Of a stretch of 64,000 bases of DNA, positions 8,788 through 18,499 are shown in pieces (the first letter of the stretch is position 1; each line of letters begins with the position of its first letter). A model generated the notes under the pieces. It made no database searches. It was given only the letters and a program-made list of their open reading frames with translations, and was not told where the DNA came from. The DNA comes from Thiogranum longum (GTDB taxonomy: Bacteria > Pseudomonadota > Gammaproteobacteria > DSM-19610). The stretch lies in assembly GCF_004339085.1 (NCBI RefSeq), contig NZ_SMFX01000001.1, positions 1 to 64,000 of the forward strand, given 5' to 3'. Position numbers and translations under genes: made by a program.

Positions 8788-10118
8788 GGGGAGACTGTCG
8801 ATCCTTTTATCAAGCGTGCGTAATAAAATCCGTCCATGCCCTGTTCCCCTGGCAACAGCTGGCGCCCGACAGATAGCGGCTGACCCCACTCTGCTTCCAG
8901 TGGTAATTCGGCGGCATCGTCATGTTCCGCCATGAAAGCCTCTACCACAGTGGTATTTTCACAACGGAAGACCGAACAGGTAACGTATAAGAGAATACCG
9001 CCTGGTGCGAGCAAGGGCCATAGCGCGTTCAACAGGCGCCGCTGCTGCGCGGACAAGCGGGGCAAATCCGACTCCCGGCGCAGCTGTTTGATATCAGGAT
9101 GCCGGCGTACTACGCCACTCGCAGAGCAGGGGGCATCCAGGAGTATGCGGTCAAACTGCCTGCCATCCCACCAGTCGCCGGTTGCCCCCGCATCCGCACA
9201 CACCGTTTCAGCTTTCAGTTTCAGTCGCTGAAGATTTTCTTCCACGTTCTCCAGACGATTCGGCGTGTTATCCAATGCCAGTAATGACGCATCCGGCACA
9301 ACCTCTGCGATATGACCGGTCTTGCCGCCAGGCGCTGCACACGCATCCAGTACGCGCTGCCCCGGCTCAAGCATCAACTGCGGCGCCGCAAGCTGGGCGG
9401 CCGCATCCTGCACGGAAACGCTGCCGGCACGGAAGCCCGGCAGACTATCGACCGGAACCGGCATGTCCAGTTCGATAGCGCTATCCACAAGGGCATGCGG
9501 TCGGGCGCCAATGCCCTCCTCCAGCAACAGCTCAATATAAGCCTCCCGGCTCGATTGCTGCGAGTTGACCCGCAACACCATGGGCGCGCGCTGGTTTCCA
9601 CCTTCCAGTATCTGTTGCCAGTGATCCGGCCAGTCGTGCTGCAGCTGTTTAATCCACCAGTCAGGGCTGGACCAGCGGGCCGTGGGTACAGTATCGGCTT
9701 CCGCCAGTAGCGAGTCAGACTGCCGCAGTGCGTTTCGTAGCACACCATTGACCAGTCCCGCAGCCCAGCTCTTGCCGGTATGCCGCGCCAGGTCCACCGT
9801 CTCACTCACCGCCGCGTGATCGGCAGTATCGAGCATCAATACCTGGTAAAGACCAACCAGCAACAGCGCGTGCAGATCCCGGTCTTTTTTGCGCAGAGGT
9901 TTCTGCAGGAGTTTGCCAAGAAAAAACTCGAGCCTGTTCCTCCAGCGGAGCGTCCCCAGCACAAGTTCCCGTGTAAAGGCGCGCTGGCGCGGGTCGTTGA
10001 GAGCGGCCATTTCCGCGTTCAAAATGCCCGCCAGCGACTCGCCCTGTTCGAGTACCTGGAATACCAGCCGGGTTGCCAGTTCCCTGGGCTGGCGCACCCG
10101 GGCATCCTGTGTATTCAT
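8784..10118 (-). CDS. rsmB: 16S rRNA (cytosine-967-C5)-methyltransferase RsmB
   Basis: About 444 residues. The N-terminal NusB-like RNA-binding helical domain (1-140) is followed by a Rossmann methyltransferase: SAM motif LDACAAPGGKTGHIAEV, the DAPCSASGVVRRHPDIK loop and the catalytic TC motif in YVTCSVFRCEN. This is the RsmB/Sun arrangement that methylates C967 of 16S rRNA. ATG at 10118 is preferred; a GTG at 10133 would add five residues. It follows fmt by 37 bases, the standard def-fmt-rsmB order. Confidence 0.95.
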   Translation of the reverse strand: MNTQDARVRQPRELATRLVFQVLEQGESLAGILNAEMAALNDPRQRAFTRELVLGTLRWRNRLEFFLGKLLQKPLRKKDRDLHALLLVGLYQVLMLDTADHAAVSETVDLARHTGKSWAAGLVNGVLRNALRQSDSLLAEADTVPTARWSSPDWWIKQLQHDWPDHWQQILEGGNQRAPMVLRVNSQQSSREAYIELLLEEGIGARPHALVDSAIELDMPVPVDSLPGFRAGSVSVQDAAAQLAAPQLMLEPGQRVLDACAAPGGKTGHIAEVVPDASLLALDNTPNRLENVEENLQRLKLKAETVCADAGATGDWWDGRQFDRILLDAPCSASGVVRRHPDIKQLRRESDLPRLSAQQRRLLNALWPLLAPGGILLYVTCSVFRCENTTVVEAFMAEHDDAAELPLEAEWGQPLSVGRQLLPGEQGMDGFYYARLIKGSTVSP

Positions 10119-10155
10119 TTTACCGGCAGCCACAGCATTCGCACGCTGCCGCCCC

Positions 10156-11082
10156 TCATTTCAACACCCGTCCATCGACCGAGCGCGCATTGAGAAAATC
10201 CTTGCTGGACATTCGCTTGCCCCCGGGCAGCTGGATCTCTCGAAGGCGCAGACCGCCCTGACCACAGGCAACATCTATACCCTCAGGCCCGGCAGCCACA
10301 ACGGTCCCCGGCATGTCAGCCGGCACGTCATGGATTGCCCTAGCGTCCCAGATACGCAGTTTTTCACCCTGGTAATCCGCCTGCGCTACCGGCCAGGGAT
10401 TAAATGCCCGCACCTGACGTTCAAGCTCATCGGCATCACGGGTCCAGTCAATGGCAGCTTCCGCCTTGTCGAGCTTGGAAGCATAGGTAACCAACGACTC
10501 ATCCTGGGGTGCAGGCGTCAGGCGCCCTGCCGCCAGGTCGTCAAGGTGTTGGGCGAGCAGGTCTGCAGCAAGCCGGCTAAGGCGGTCATGCAGGGAGCCA
10601 CCGGTCTCGTCGTCACAGATCGCGGTTTTTACCTGCGCCAGCACGGGGCCGGAATCAAGTCCGGCCTCCATTTGCATCAGGCACACCCCGGTTTCCCTGT
10701 CACCGGCCAGAATGGCGCGCTGGATCGGGGCAGCACCGCGCCAGCGAGGAAGCAGTGAAGCGTGCAGGTTGACACAACCCCGCGCGGGTATGTCCAGTAC
10801 CGCCCCGGGGAGTATCAGACCATAGGCCACAACAACCATCAGGTCGGGTTTGAGTGCGGCCAACTTGGCCTGCTCGGCTTTATCCTTGAGGCTGTGAGGC
10901 TGGAAAACAGGAATATCATGCTGCCGGGCAAGTTGTTTGACGGGTCCGGGCCGCAGCTTTCTGCCCCGGCCAGCCGGGCGGTCGGGCTGACTATAAACAC
11001 CGACAACTTCGTGCCCACTGTCCAGCAGCGCCTGCAGCACGGGAACAGAAAAATCCGGGGTACCGGCGAAAACAATACGCAT
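10156..11082 (-). CDS. fmt: Methionyl-tRNA formyltransferase
   Basis: The 308-residue protein begins with the formyltransferase Rossmann motif [18 protein letters not shown]. It carries the basic loop [14 protein letters not shown], the catalytic region [21 protein letters not shown] and a C-terminal OB-like domain. It transfers a formyl group from 10-formyltetrahydrofolate to initiator Met-tRNA in the cytoplasm. The ATG directly abuts the def stop (TGAATG), so the two enzymes that add and remove the formyl group are coupled. Confidence 0.97.
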   Translation of the reverse strand: MRIVFAGTPDFSVPVLQALLDSGHEVVGVYSQPDRPAGRGRKLRPGPVKQLARQHDIPVFQPHSLKDKAEQAKLAALKPDLMVVVAYGLILPGAVLDIPARGCVNLHASLLPRWRGAAPIQRAILAGDRETGVCLMQMEAGLDSGPVLAQVKTAICDDETGGSLHDRLSRLAADLLAQHLDDLAAGRLTPAPQDESLVTYASKLDKAEAAIDWTRDADELERQVRAFNPWPVAQADYQGEKLRIWDARAIHDVPADMPGTVVAAGPEGIDVACGQGGLRLREIQLPGGKRMSSKDFLNARSVDGRVLK

Positions 11083-11625
11083 TCAGATAACAGGTTCAGC
11101 GTGCTGCTCGGCAGCACCTTCGGTATCACCGTGACGCGCCTGCTTTTCCAGTTTTTTGCGGATGCGGTTACGCTTCAACGACGACAGGTAATCGACGAAC
11201 AGCTTGCCATCCAGGTGGTCAATTTCATGCTGGATACAGACGGCGAGCAAGCCATCGGCTTCCTGTTCGAATATCTGCCCGTCACGGTCCAGCGCCCGCA
11301 CGCGGATATGCTCGGCACGCTTCACGCGCTCGTAGATGCCGGGGACCGATAAACAGCCTTCATCCATTTCTTCCACACCGTCTTTCTCGAGAATCTCCGG
11401 GTTGATGAAGACCCTCGGCTCATCATGCTCCTGGGACAAATCGATCACGAGAACCCGCTGATGGACGTTCACCTGGGTGGCGGCGAGGCCGATACCGGGC
11501 GCTGCATACATGGTTTCGAACATGTCTTCGATCAACTCGCGCAAAGCGGCGTCAACCTCTTCGACGGGTTTCGCCCGGGTACGGAGCCGGGGATCGGGAA
11601 AATGGAGTATTTCGAGCTTCGCCAT
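11083..11625 (-). CDS. def: Peptide deformylase
   Basis: The 180-residue enzyme shows the three deformylase motifs: GIGLAATQ (44-51), EGCLSVP (89-95) and HEIDH (133-137). C91, H133 and H137 bind the catalytic Fe(II). It removes the formyl group from nascent proteins. It is the first gene of the ten-gene minus-strand chain. There is no clear Shine-Dalgarno before the ATG at 11625; that position is occupied by a CRP-like palindrome. The C-terminal tail (from about 160) is charged and variable. Confidence 0.97.
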   Translation of the reverse strand: MAKLEILHFPDPRLRTRAKPVEEVDAALRELIEDMFETMYAAPGIGLAATQVNVHQRVLVIDLSQEHDEPRVFINPEILEKDGVEEMDEGCLSVPGIYERVKRAEHIRVRALDRDGQIFEQEADGLLAVCIQHEIDHLDGKLFVDYLSSLKRNRIRKKLEKQARHGDTEGAAEQHAEPVI

Positions 11626-11640
11626 GTGATTTACGTCACA
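11625..11640. promoter_or_regulatory. CRP/Vfr-type palindrome abutting the def start
   Basis: The sequence TGTGATTTACGTCACA has two perfect half-sites, TGTGA and TCACA, spaced by six bases. It matches 13 of 16 positions of the core Escherichia coli CRP consensus. It lies in the divergent region between def and the LysM gene but touches the def start codon, so binding there would block initiation or elongation of def transcripts rather than activate them. A class I adenylate cyclase is encoded in the same window. No binding data are available. Confidence 0.45.
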
Positions 11641-11838
11641 ATCTATCGTCTACTTTGTGAATATACTCTAACATAATGATCATTAGGCTGTTTGGCCAAC
11701 TCCCCGCTATTTAGTGGTGGAACAAAATTCGCTACACTCCGCGAGCCGGCTGCCGTTAACTATGACCGGATAACTGCGTTGGCGGTGGGTCGGCGCGCAA
11801 TACAGACAAAAAACGGAACGTAATAAAGGGACGCCCAT

Positions 11839-12867
11839 ATGTCGATACTCAAATCGCTGGCGCTGGCTCTGGCACTTTTGGCCACAGCCGTATTCGCAGA
11901 CCAGGTGACACTGAAGGAAGGTCACCCAGACCGCTACGTGGTCGTCAAGGGGGACACACTCTGGGATATTTCCGGAAAATTCCTCGACAGCCCCTGGCTA
12001 TGGCCGGAAATCTGGTACGTGAATCCCCAGATCGAAAATCCACATCTTATCTATCCCGGTGACGTGATCAACCTGGTTTACGTCGACGGCAAGCCACAGC
12101 TGCGTATTCAGCGTGGCAAGGGTACCTTCAAGCTGTCACCCAAAGTGCGCGCAGAACGGCTGGACCAGGCCATTCCAACGATTCCGATTGACAGTATCCA
12201 GCAGTTCCTGACTCAGCCGCTGGTGGTCGATGAGGACACCATGGAAAATGCAGCCTATGTCGTTTCCAGCGCAGGCGAGCACCTCATTGTCGGTGCCGGT
12301 GACCGCATTTATGTACGTGGCATCAGTGCCGACCAGGGCAATCGATATAACGTCTTCCGCCCGGGCGATGCCTACATTGATCCCGATAGCGGAGAAGTGC
12401 TCGGCTTTGAAGCACTGTATCTCGGCGATGGCCGTAGCGAGCGCTTTGGCGACCCTTCAACCCTGAAGCTGGATCACACCACCCGGGAAATCAATACCGG
12501 CGACCGCGTGATGCCGATGACGCAGGAGGATGTCTACGCCTATTTCACTCCTCACGCGAGCGACAGCGAGGTTGAGGGTACGATTATCGCGGTGGTCGAT
12601 GGTGTCAGCCAGATCGGCCAGTACCAGGTCGTCGTGATAAACCGTGGTAATCGCGAAAATGTCGATGTCGGCACTGTGTTTGCCGTTGAACAGCGTGGCG
12701 TAACCATCCCTGACCAGGTCAGCGAAGACCCCAAGGACGTGGTGAAATTGCCCGATGAGCGCGCGGGCCTGTTAATGGTATTCCGCACCTTCGACAAGGT
12801 CAGCTTTGGCCTGATCATGAAAGCCACCAGCTCATTGCATGTCGGAGACCACATCCGCGCGCCCTGA
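11839..12867 (+). CDS. Exported LysM-domain protein
   Basis: The 342-residue protein has a signal peptide (ILKSLALALALLATAVFA, cleavage near residue 20). A single LysM domain follows at about 32-78 (YVVVKGDTLWDISGKFLDSP, then NPHLIYPGDVINL). The remainder is a roughly 260-residue beta-rich region seen in the LysM protein often located next to dprA in Gammaproteobacteria. It likely binds peptidoglycan in the periplasm. It is transcribed away from def, and an AAAGGG ribosome site lies about 9 bases before the ATG. A strong terminator follows, so it is probably its own transcript. Confidence 0.88.
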   Translation: MSILKSLALALALLATAVFADQVTLKEGHPDRYVVVKGDTLWDISGKFLDSPWLWPEIWYVNPQIENPHLIYPGDVINLVYVDGKPQLRIQRGKGTFKLSPKVRAERLDQAIPTIPIDSIQQFLTQPLVVDEDTMENAAYVVSSAGEHLIVGAGDRIYVRGISADQGNRYNVFRPGDAYIDPDSGEVLGFEALYLGDGRSERFGDPSTLKLDHTTREINTGDRVMPMTQEDVYAYFTPHASDSEVEGTIIAVVDGVSQIGQYQVVVINRGNRENVDVGTVFAVEQRGVTIPDQVSEDPKDVVKLPDERAGLLMVFRTFDKVSFGLIMKATSSLHVGDHIRAP

Positions 12868-12889
12868 CCGGCAAGCGTTCTTTACTGGC

Positions 12890-12943
12890 AAAAGCCGGTA
12901 CCTTCGGGCATGGTAATATCATGTTTCGAGGTACCGGCTTTTT
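12890..12943 (+). terminator. Rho-independent terminator after the LysM gene
   Basis: A perfect 14-bp stem is formed by 12890-12903 (AAAAGCCGGTACCT) and 12929-12942. The loop is 25 bases and contains a smaller CATG/CATG inverted repeat. The stem runs into TTTTTATT on the plus strand. It ends the LysM transcript 23 bases after the stop codon and lies 19 bases before dprA. Confidence 0.8.
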
Positions 12944-12961
12944 ATTGGGAGGAACTCAAGG

Positions 12962-14104
12962 ATGAGACCACACCCGGAAACACCCGACAACGACACAGCA
13001 ACTGACGACACCCTCTATCACTGGCTGGCACTGGCACACCTGCACGGGATGGGCAGTCGCCGCATTACCCGCCTGCTGGAAGCCTTTGGAACGATCGATG
13101 CTGTATTTTCCGCTTCTGACGCACAGCTGGGCCGGGCCGGAGTGCCGGATAACTGTATAGAAGGCTTGCAGCAACCGGATCGGGACGCCATCGAAAACGA
13201 TCTGCGCTGGAACGAAGCACCGGACAACCACATTATCAGCCTGGATGACCCACGCTACCCTCAGCAGCTGAAGGAGATCCCCGATCCACCTCCTTTGCTC
13301 TATGTCCACGGTGACCCGGACTACCTGGGTCAGCCGCAGCTGGCTATCGTCGGTAGCCGTAACCCGACACCTTCAGGGTTGGCGCTGGCAAGAGAGTTTG
13401 CTGCCTACCTGGCGGAATTCGGCCTGACCATCAGCAGCGGGCTGGCAACCGGCATCGATGCAGCCGCACACGAAGGCGCATTGGAAGGGCACGGCAGCAC
13501 ACTGGCCGTCACCGGGACAGGGCTGGACCGGGTTTATCCCGCCTGCCACCACGAACTCGCGCACCGCATTGCCGGCTGTGGGGCACTGGTTTCCGAATTT
13601 CCGCCCGGCACTCCGCCGCAAGCCGGTAATTTTCCACGCCGCAATCGCATCATTAGCGGGTTGAGTATTGGTACCCTGGTCGTAGAAGCGGCCCTGCGCT
13701 CCGGTTCCCTGATTACCGCCCGCCTGGCTCGTGACCAGGGCCGTGAGGTATTCGCCATCCCGGGCTCCATCCACAACCCGCTGGCACGCGGCTGCCATGC
13801 GCTGATCCGGGAAGGCGCAAAGCTGGTAGAGACCGGACAGCATATCCTCGAAGAGTTGGCCCCACTGGTCCCGGTGGCACAGAAACCTGCCGTAACCCTG
13901 GATTCGAAGCCTGATGAAACCCCTCAGCTTGCAGAGGATTACCGGAAATTGCTCGACAGCATGGGCTATGACGCCATCAGCGTGGATGAGCTGGTGCAAC
14001 GCAGCGGATTGACGCCGGAAGAGGTTTCCTCCATGCTGCTCATGCTGGAGCTGGAGGGTCACCTCGCTTCCAGTGCTGGCGGGCGCTATACCCGCGTACG
14101 ATAG
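12962..14104 (+). CDS. dprA: DNA processing protein DprA (Smf)
   Basis: The 380-residue protein has an N-terminal helical SAM-like region, the Rossmann-like DNA-processing domain (LAIVGSRNPTPSGLALA, ISSGLATGIDAAAHEGAL, FPRRNRIISGLS, VVEAALRSGSLITARLA), and a C-terminal winged helix near 320-380. It loads RecA on incoming single-stranded DNA during natural transformation. A good GGGAGG ribosome site precedes the ATG. It is followed by smg after 9 bases, the usual pair. Confidence 0.95.
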   Translation: MRPHPETPDNDTATDDTLYHWLALAHLHGMGSRRITRLLEAFGTIDAVFSASDAQLGRAGVPDNCIEGLQQPDRDAIENDLRWNEAPDNHIISLDDPRYPQQLKEIPDPPPLLYVHGDPDYLGQPQLAIVGSRNPTPSGLALAREFAAYLAEFGLTISSGLATGIDAAAHEGALEGHGSTLAVTGTGLDRVYPACHHELAHRIAGCGALVSEFPPGTPPQAGNFPRRNRIISGLSIGTLVVEAALRSGSLITARLARDQGREVFAIPGSIHNPLARGCHALIREGAKLVETGQHILEELAPLVPVAQKPAVTLDSKPDETPQLAEDYRKLLDSMGYDAISVDELVQRSGLTPEEVSSMLLMLELEGHLASSAGGRYTRVR

Positions 14105-14113
14105 AGGCTTGAA

Positions 14114-14593
14114 ATGAAAGAAAATATGTTTGACGTGCTGATGTATCTGTTTGAGCACTATTACATGGATGAGGAAACCGATCTGAGCCCGGATCGTGAA
14201 TCCCTGCACACCGAACTGGTGGAAGCCGGCTTCCCGTCAATGGAAATCAACCAGGCGTTTGAGTGGCTGGAAGGTCTCGCGGTGCAGGAGCACGAAATTC
14301 AGTCCCCGCAAACCGAGAATGCCATACGGCTGTTTTCCGACCGGGAGTGCGAACGCCTGGATACAGAAAGCCGCGGTTTTCTGCTGTTCCTCGAACAGAT
14401 GGGCATTCTGCCGCCCGAGTCGCGCGAGCGCGTTATCGATCGCGCCATGGCGCTGGACACGGATGATTTTGATATCGGCCAGTTAAAGTGGGTCATTCTG
14501 ATGGTGCTGTTCAACCAGCCCGGCGCCGAAGCCGCCTATGCCTGGATGGAAGACCTGGTGTTTGACAGTGTGCCGGGTGGCTACCTGCACTAA
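14114..14593 (+). CDS. smg: Smg family protein (DUF494)
   Basis: The 159-residue acidic protein begins MKENMFDVLMYLFEHYYM, the typical Smg N-terminus, and is mostly helical with no signal or membrane segment. Its length matches the family. The function is not established. It lies between dprA and topA, the conserved order. GAGG precedes the ATG by 7 bases. Confidence 0.92.
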   Translation: MKENMFDVLMYLFEHYYMDEETDLSPDRESLHTELVEAGFPSMEINQAFEWLEGLAVQEHEIQSPQTENAIRLFSDRECERLDTESRGFLLFLEQMGILPPESRERVIDRAMALDTDDFDIGQLKWVILMVLFNQPGAEAAYAWMEDLVFDSVPGGYLH

Positions 14594-14619
14594 CCGGAAC
14601 AACAACCCAATTCAGCCTC

Positions 14620-14642
14620 AAGCCGCACACTGTGCGGCTTTT
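14620..14642 (+). terminator. Hairpin terminator between smg and topA
   Basis: A 9-bp stem (AAGCCGCAC pairing with GTGCGGCTT) with a 3-base loop runs into TTTT. It ends only 13 bases before the topA ATG, so it may end the dprA-smg transcript or modulate read-through into topA. Confidence 0.65.
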
Positions 14643-14655
14643 AGCTATACAGACT

Positions 14656-16965
14656 ATGAGTAAAAATCTCGTTATTGTGGAATCGCCCGCGAAGGCGAAG
14701 ACCATTAAAAAATACCTCGGCAAGGGCTTTGAAGTCCTGGCCTCGTACGGTCATGTCCGCGACCTTGTACCCAAAGAAGGGGCGGTGAAACCCGACGAGG
14801 ATTTCGCCATGAAATACCAGGTCATCGAACGTAATTCGAAACACGTCGACGCCATCGTCAAGGCCCTGAAAAAAGCTGACACCCTGTACCTCGCGACTGA
14901 TCCGGATCGCGAAGGTGAAGCCATATCCTGGCATTTGCTTGAACTGCTGAAAGAACGCGGCATCCTCAAGGACAAGGAAGCTCACCGTGTGGTGTTCCAC
15001 GAGATTACCAAGCGTGCCATCAACGATGCTGTTGAGCACCCGCGCGAGCTGTCTGTGGACATGGTGAATGCGCAGCAGGCGCGCCGCGCGCTGGATTACC
15101 TGGTGGGCTTCAACCTGTCTCCGCTACTGTGGAAAAAAATCCGTCGTGGCCTGTCTGCGGGCCGCGTGCAAAGCCCGGCGCTGCGCATGATTGTCGAGCG
15201 TGAAGAAGAAATCGAGAAGTTCAAGCCACGCGAATACTGGACCATCGAGGCCGACCTCGAAAAAGACAAGCAGGCCTTCACTGCCAGACTTACACACCTG
15301 CATGGCAAGAAACTCAGCCAGTTTTCTATCAACAAGGAGAAGCCGGCGCACGAGGCGGAAAAAGAACTGCTGGAAGCCGCGAAGGGCAAGCTGACCGTCA
15401 CCACCATCGAGAAGAAACAGCGCAAGCGTAACCCGGCGGCGCCCTTTACAACCTCGACGCTGCAACAGGAAGCCTCGCGCAAGCTTGGCTTTACCACCAA
15501 GCGCTCCATGAGCGTGGCGCAGCAGCTGTATGAAGGTATCGACATCGGCGAAGGCGCTGTGGGTCTGATTACCTACATGCGTACCGACTCGGTGAATCTT
15601 GCCAACGAAGCGCTGGAAGAGATACGCGAACTGATCAGTGAGCGGTACGGCGACAAGGCATTGCCGGACAAGCCACATCAGTTCAAGACCAAGGCCAAGA
15701 ATGCGCAGGAAGCCCACGAGGCGATCCGCCCGACCTCGGCAAGGAATATTCCCGAAGAGATCAAGAAACATCTGAGTTCCGACCAGTACAAGCTCTACAA
15801 CCTGATCTGGAAACGCACCGTTGCCTGCCAGATGAAGCACGCGACCATTCACACGGTTGGCGTGGATTTCAACGTCGGCGACGGCAACACACTACGTTCA
15901 ACCGGCTCCACTATTGCCGACCCGGGGTTCATGGCCGTTTATCAGGAAGGTGTGGACGACGCCAAAAAGGGTGGTAGCGATGAAAATCGTCTGCCGCCGC
16001 TGGAAAAAGGCGACACGGTCGATCTGAACAAAATTCGCCCGGAACAGCACTTCACCGAACCGCCACCGCGCTACAGCGAAGCCAGCCTGGTCAAGTCGCT
16101 GGAAGAACACGGCATCGGCCGCCCGTCGACCTATGCCACTATCATCTCGACCCTGCAGCAGCGCGAGTATGTGACACTGGAAAAGAAACGTTTCCAGCCT
16201 ACCGACGTCGGCCGCATTGTCAGCAATTTTCTCACCAATCACTTCACCAAGTATGTGGACTACGACTTCACCGCGCGTCTCGAGGATGAACTCGATGCCG
16301 TCTCGCGTGGCGAAAAGGAATGGATCCCGTTGATGAAGGAGTTCTGGTACCCGTTCAAGGAACTGGTCAAGGACAAGGAAGAAAGCGTTTCGCGCAGTGA
16401 AGTTACAACCGAACCGCTGGGTGAGGACTGCCCCAAATGCGGCAAGCCACTCAACATTCGACTGGGACGACGCGGTCGCTTTGTCGGCTGCAGCGGCTAC
16501 CCGGAGTGCGACTACACGCGCAACCTCGATGACAACGGAGAAAGCAGCGAACCGGAGATCGTAGAAGGTCGTAACTGTCCCGAGTGTGATTCACAACTGA
16601 TTATCCGCAGCGGGCGTTACGGTAAATTCATCGGTTGTTCCAGTTACCCGGACTGCAAATACATAGAGCCATTGGAAAAACCCGAAGACACCGGTGTGGC
16701 CTGCCCGAAGTGCAGCAAGGGCACTATGCTCAAGCGTAAATCACGGCGCGGCAAAATCTTCTATTCCTGCTCGACCTACCCGGACTGTGACTACGCCGTG
16801 TGGAACGAACCGGTGGAAGGCCCGTGCCCCAAATGCAACTGGCCAATCCTGACCATCAAGACGACAAAGAAACGCGGCACCGAGCGTGTCTGCCCGCAGC
16901 AGGACTGTTCCTTTGCCGAGCCCTTCGAGCAGGACGAGGCCGAAGAAACCAGTAACGCCGATTGA
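14656..16965 (+). CDS. topA: DNA topoisomerase I
   Basis: The 769-residue enzyme begins with the Toprim domain (NLVIVESPAKAKTIKKYLG, TDPDREGEAISWH) and has the catalytic tyrosine Y307 in GLITYMRTDSVN. The C-terminus carries four Cys4 zinc ribbons, from CPKCGKPL at about 594 to the last, CPKCNWPI, near 723. It relaxes negative supercoils. I use the ATG at 14656, whose product starts MSKNLVIVESPAK as in other TopA proteins; a start 24 bases upstream lies inside the terminator hairpin. No clear ribosome site is visible. Confidence 0.97.
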   Translation: MSKNLVIVESPAKAKTIKKYLGKGFEVLASYGHVRDLVPKEGAVKPDEDFAMKYQVIERNSKHVDAIVKALKKADTLYLATDPDREGEAISWHLLELLKERGILKDKEAHRVVFHEITKRAINDAVEHPRELSVDMVNAQQARRALDYLVGFNLSPLLWKKIRRGLSAGRVQSPALRMIVEREEEIEKFKPREYWTIEADLEKDKQAFTARLTHLHGKKLSQFSINKEKPAHEAEKELLEAAKGKLTVTTIEKKQRKRNPAAPFTTSTLQQEASRKLGFTTKRSMSVAQQLYEGIDIGEGAVGLITYMRTDSVNLANEALEEIRELISERYGDKALPDKPHQFKTKAKNAQEAHEAIRPTSARNIPEEIKKHLSSDQYKLYNLIWKRTVACQMKHATIHTVGVDFNVGDGNTLRSTGSTIADPGFMAVYQEGVDDAKKGGSDENRLPPLEKGDTVDLNKIRPEQHFTEPPPRYSEASLVKSLEEHGIGRPSTYATIISTLQQREYVTLEKKRFQPTDVGRIVSNFLTNHFTKYVDYDFTARLEDELDAVSRGEKEWIPLMKEFWYPFKELVKDKEESVSRSEVTTEPLGEDCPKCGKPLNIRLGRRGRFVGCSGYPECDYTRNLDDNGESSEPEIVEGRNCPECDSQLIIRSGRYGKFIGCSSYPDCKYIEPLEKPEDTGVACPKCSKGTMLKRKSRRGKIFYSCSTYPDCDYAVWNEPVEGPCPKCNWPILTIKTTKKRGTERVCPQQDCSFAEPFEQDEAEETSNAD

Positions 16966-17525
16966 GCCGCTTTCCGTCACAGTGGCAGGTTTCACAGGCG
17001 GCGCGCTGTGTCCGTCATGGTGGCATCGTCGCCTACCCGACCGAAGCCGTGTTCGGACTGGGTTGTGACCCTGCAAATCCTTATGCCGTGATGCGGCTGC
17101 TGGCACTCAAGCAACGCCGTATTGAAAAAGGCCTGATTCTGGTCGCCGCTTCCCGGCAGCAGCTTCAACCCTGGGTTGCACCGGTTCCTCGTAAACTGGA
17201 CCAACCTCTCGAATCGAGCTGGCCTGGCCCACACACCTGGTTGCTACCCGCCGCCAGACACTGCCCTGACTGGTTGACCGGTGGCCGGAATACGCTTGCA
17301 GTGCGCGTAAGCGCTCACCCGGTAGTACAACGCCTGTGCAATGCCACTGGTAGCGCCATTGTCTCCACCAGCGCCAACCAGGAGAGCAAGCCCCCGGCCC
17401 GTTCACGGCTGGAACTACAACTTCGCTTCCCGACCGGGATCGATTATTGTTTACCCGGTGCACTGGGCGGGCTGGAACAACCCACCCGCATCCGCGACCT
17501 GCAGACCGGGCGCATCATCCGTTAA
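16962..17525 (+). CDS. tsaC: Threonylcarbamoyl-AMP synthase TsaC (YrdC/Sua5 family)
   Basis: The 187-residue protein is a single YrdC domain: [18 protein letters not shown] at about 20-37, [13 protein letters not shown] with the conserved Lys, [10 protein letters not shown] and [11 protein letters not shown]. It makes threonylcarbamoyl-adenylate from Thr, bicarbonate and ATP for the t6A37 modification of tRNA. Translation appears to start at a TTG that overlaps the topA stop, because no ATG or GTG allows the full domain. It is followed by hemF, a common neighbour. Confidence 0.92.
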   Translation: MSRFPSQWQVSQAARCVRHGGIVAYPTEAVFGLGCDPANPYAVMRLLALKQRRIEKGLILVAASRQQLQPWVAPVPRKLDQPLESSWPGPHTWLLPAARHCPDWLTGGRNTLAVRVSAHPVVQRLCNATGSAIVSTSANQESKPPARSRLELQLRFPTGIDYCLPGALGGLEQPTRIRDLQTGRIIR

Positions 17526-17536
17526 CCGGAAACACT

Positions 17537-18460
17537 ATGCCGCAAATCGACCACAATCTACCTGATATCGCAGCAGTGCGTGATTACCTGATGGACCTGC
17601 AGGACCGCATCTGTGACGCCCTGCAGACTTTTGAACCCGACACCCCCTTTCATGAAGACACGTGGGTTCGCGACGAGGGTGGTGGTGGCCGCTCACGCGT
17701 GCTGGAAGAGGGCACCGTACTCGAGAAAGCCGGTATTAATTTCTCACATGTTCATGGCAAACAACTGCCCGCCTCGGCCACCGCACACCGGCCGGAACTG
17801 GCAGGGCGTCGCTTCGAGGCGCTGGGTGTTTCTCTGGTGATACATCCGCGCAATCCGTATGCGCCGACCTCACACGCCAACGTACGTTTCTTTATTGCGC
17901 AAAAGGAAGGCGCCGACCCGGTCTGGTGGTTTGGTGGTGGTTTCGACCTTACGCCGTATTATGGTTTTGAGGAAGATGCCAGACACTGGCACCAGACGGC
18001 AAAAGAGGCTTGTGAACCTTTCGGGGATGAACTGTATCCGCGCCTGAAGCAATGGTGCGATGAATACTTCTATCTGAAGCACCGCAATGAACCACGCGGT
18101 ATCGGCGGGCTGTTTTTCGATGATTACAATACACCGGGTTTTGCTGACAGCTTTGCGTTTATGCGCAGCGTTGGCGATCACTATGTGCCGGCTTACGTCC
18201 CTGTTGTGGAAAAACGCAAGGACATTGCCTATGGAGAGCGGGAGCGTGATTTTCAACTCTACCGGCGCGGGCGTTACGTGGAATTCAACCTGGTATATGA
18301 CCGTGGCACGCTATTCGGCCTGCAGACCGGTGGGCGCACCGAGTCAATATTAATGTCACTGCCACCACTGGTGAAGTGGCGTTATGACTGGCAGCCTGAA
18401 GCAGGCTCTGCCGAGGCAGTGCTTTACGATATTTTTCTGAAACCGCAGGACTGGGTCTAG
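17537..18460 (+). CDS. hemF: Oxygen-dependent coproporphyrinogen III oxidase
   Basis: The 307-residue enzyme carries HemF signatures: [69 protein letters not shown] and [13 protein letters not shown]. It converts coproporphyrinogen III to protoporphyrinogen IX and requires O2, which points to aerobic or microaerobic growth. I use the ATG at 17537, 12 bases after tsaC; longer readings run inside tsaC. Confidence 0.97.
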   Translation: MPQIDHNLPDIAAVRDYLMDLQDRICDALQTFEPDTPFHEDTWVRDEGGGGRSRVLEEGTVLEKAGINFSHVHGKQLPASATAHRPELAGRRFEALGVSLVIHPRNPYAPTSHANVRFFIAQKEGADPVWWFGGGFDLTPYYGFEEDARHWHQTAKEACEPFGDELYPRLKQWCDEYFYLKHRNEPRGIGGLFFDDYNTPGFADSFAFMRSVGDHYVPAYVPVVEKRKDIAYGERERDFQLYRRGRYVEFNLVYDRGTLFGLQTGGRTESILMSLPPLVKWRYDWQPEAGSAEAVLYDIFLKPQDWV

Positions 18461-18481
18461 ACTGGCCTGAAACAGGCCAGT
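18461..18481. terminator. Hairpin at the convergent hemF end
   Basis: A perfect inverted repeat, ACTGGCCTG and CAGGCCAGT around AAA, starts immediately after the hemF stop. It lacks a T-tract on either side, so it may be a weak or bidirectional transcript end between hemF and the converging binding-protein gene. Confidence 0.45.
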
Positions 18482-18499
18482 CACACTCAACCTTGTTAG

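Noticed and set aside
13373-14209. Minus-strand 278-codon frame opposite dprA and smg
   Set aside because: It overlaps two conserved genes antisense and has no domain signal.
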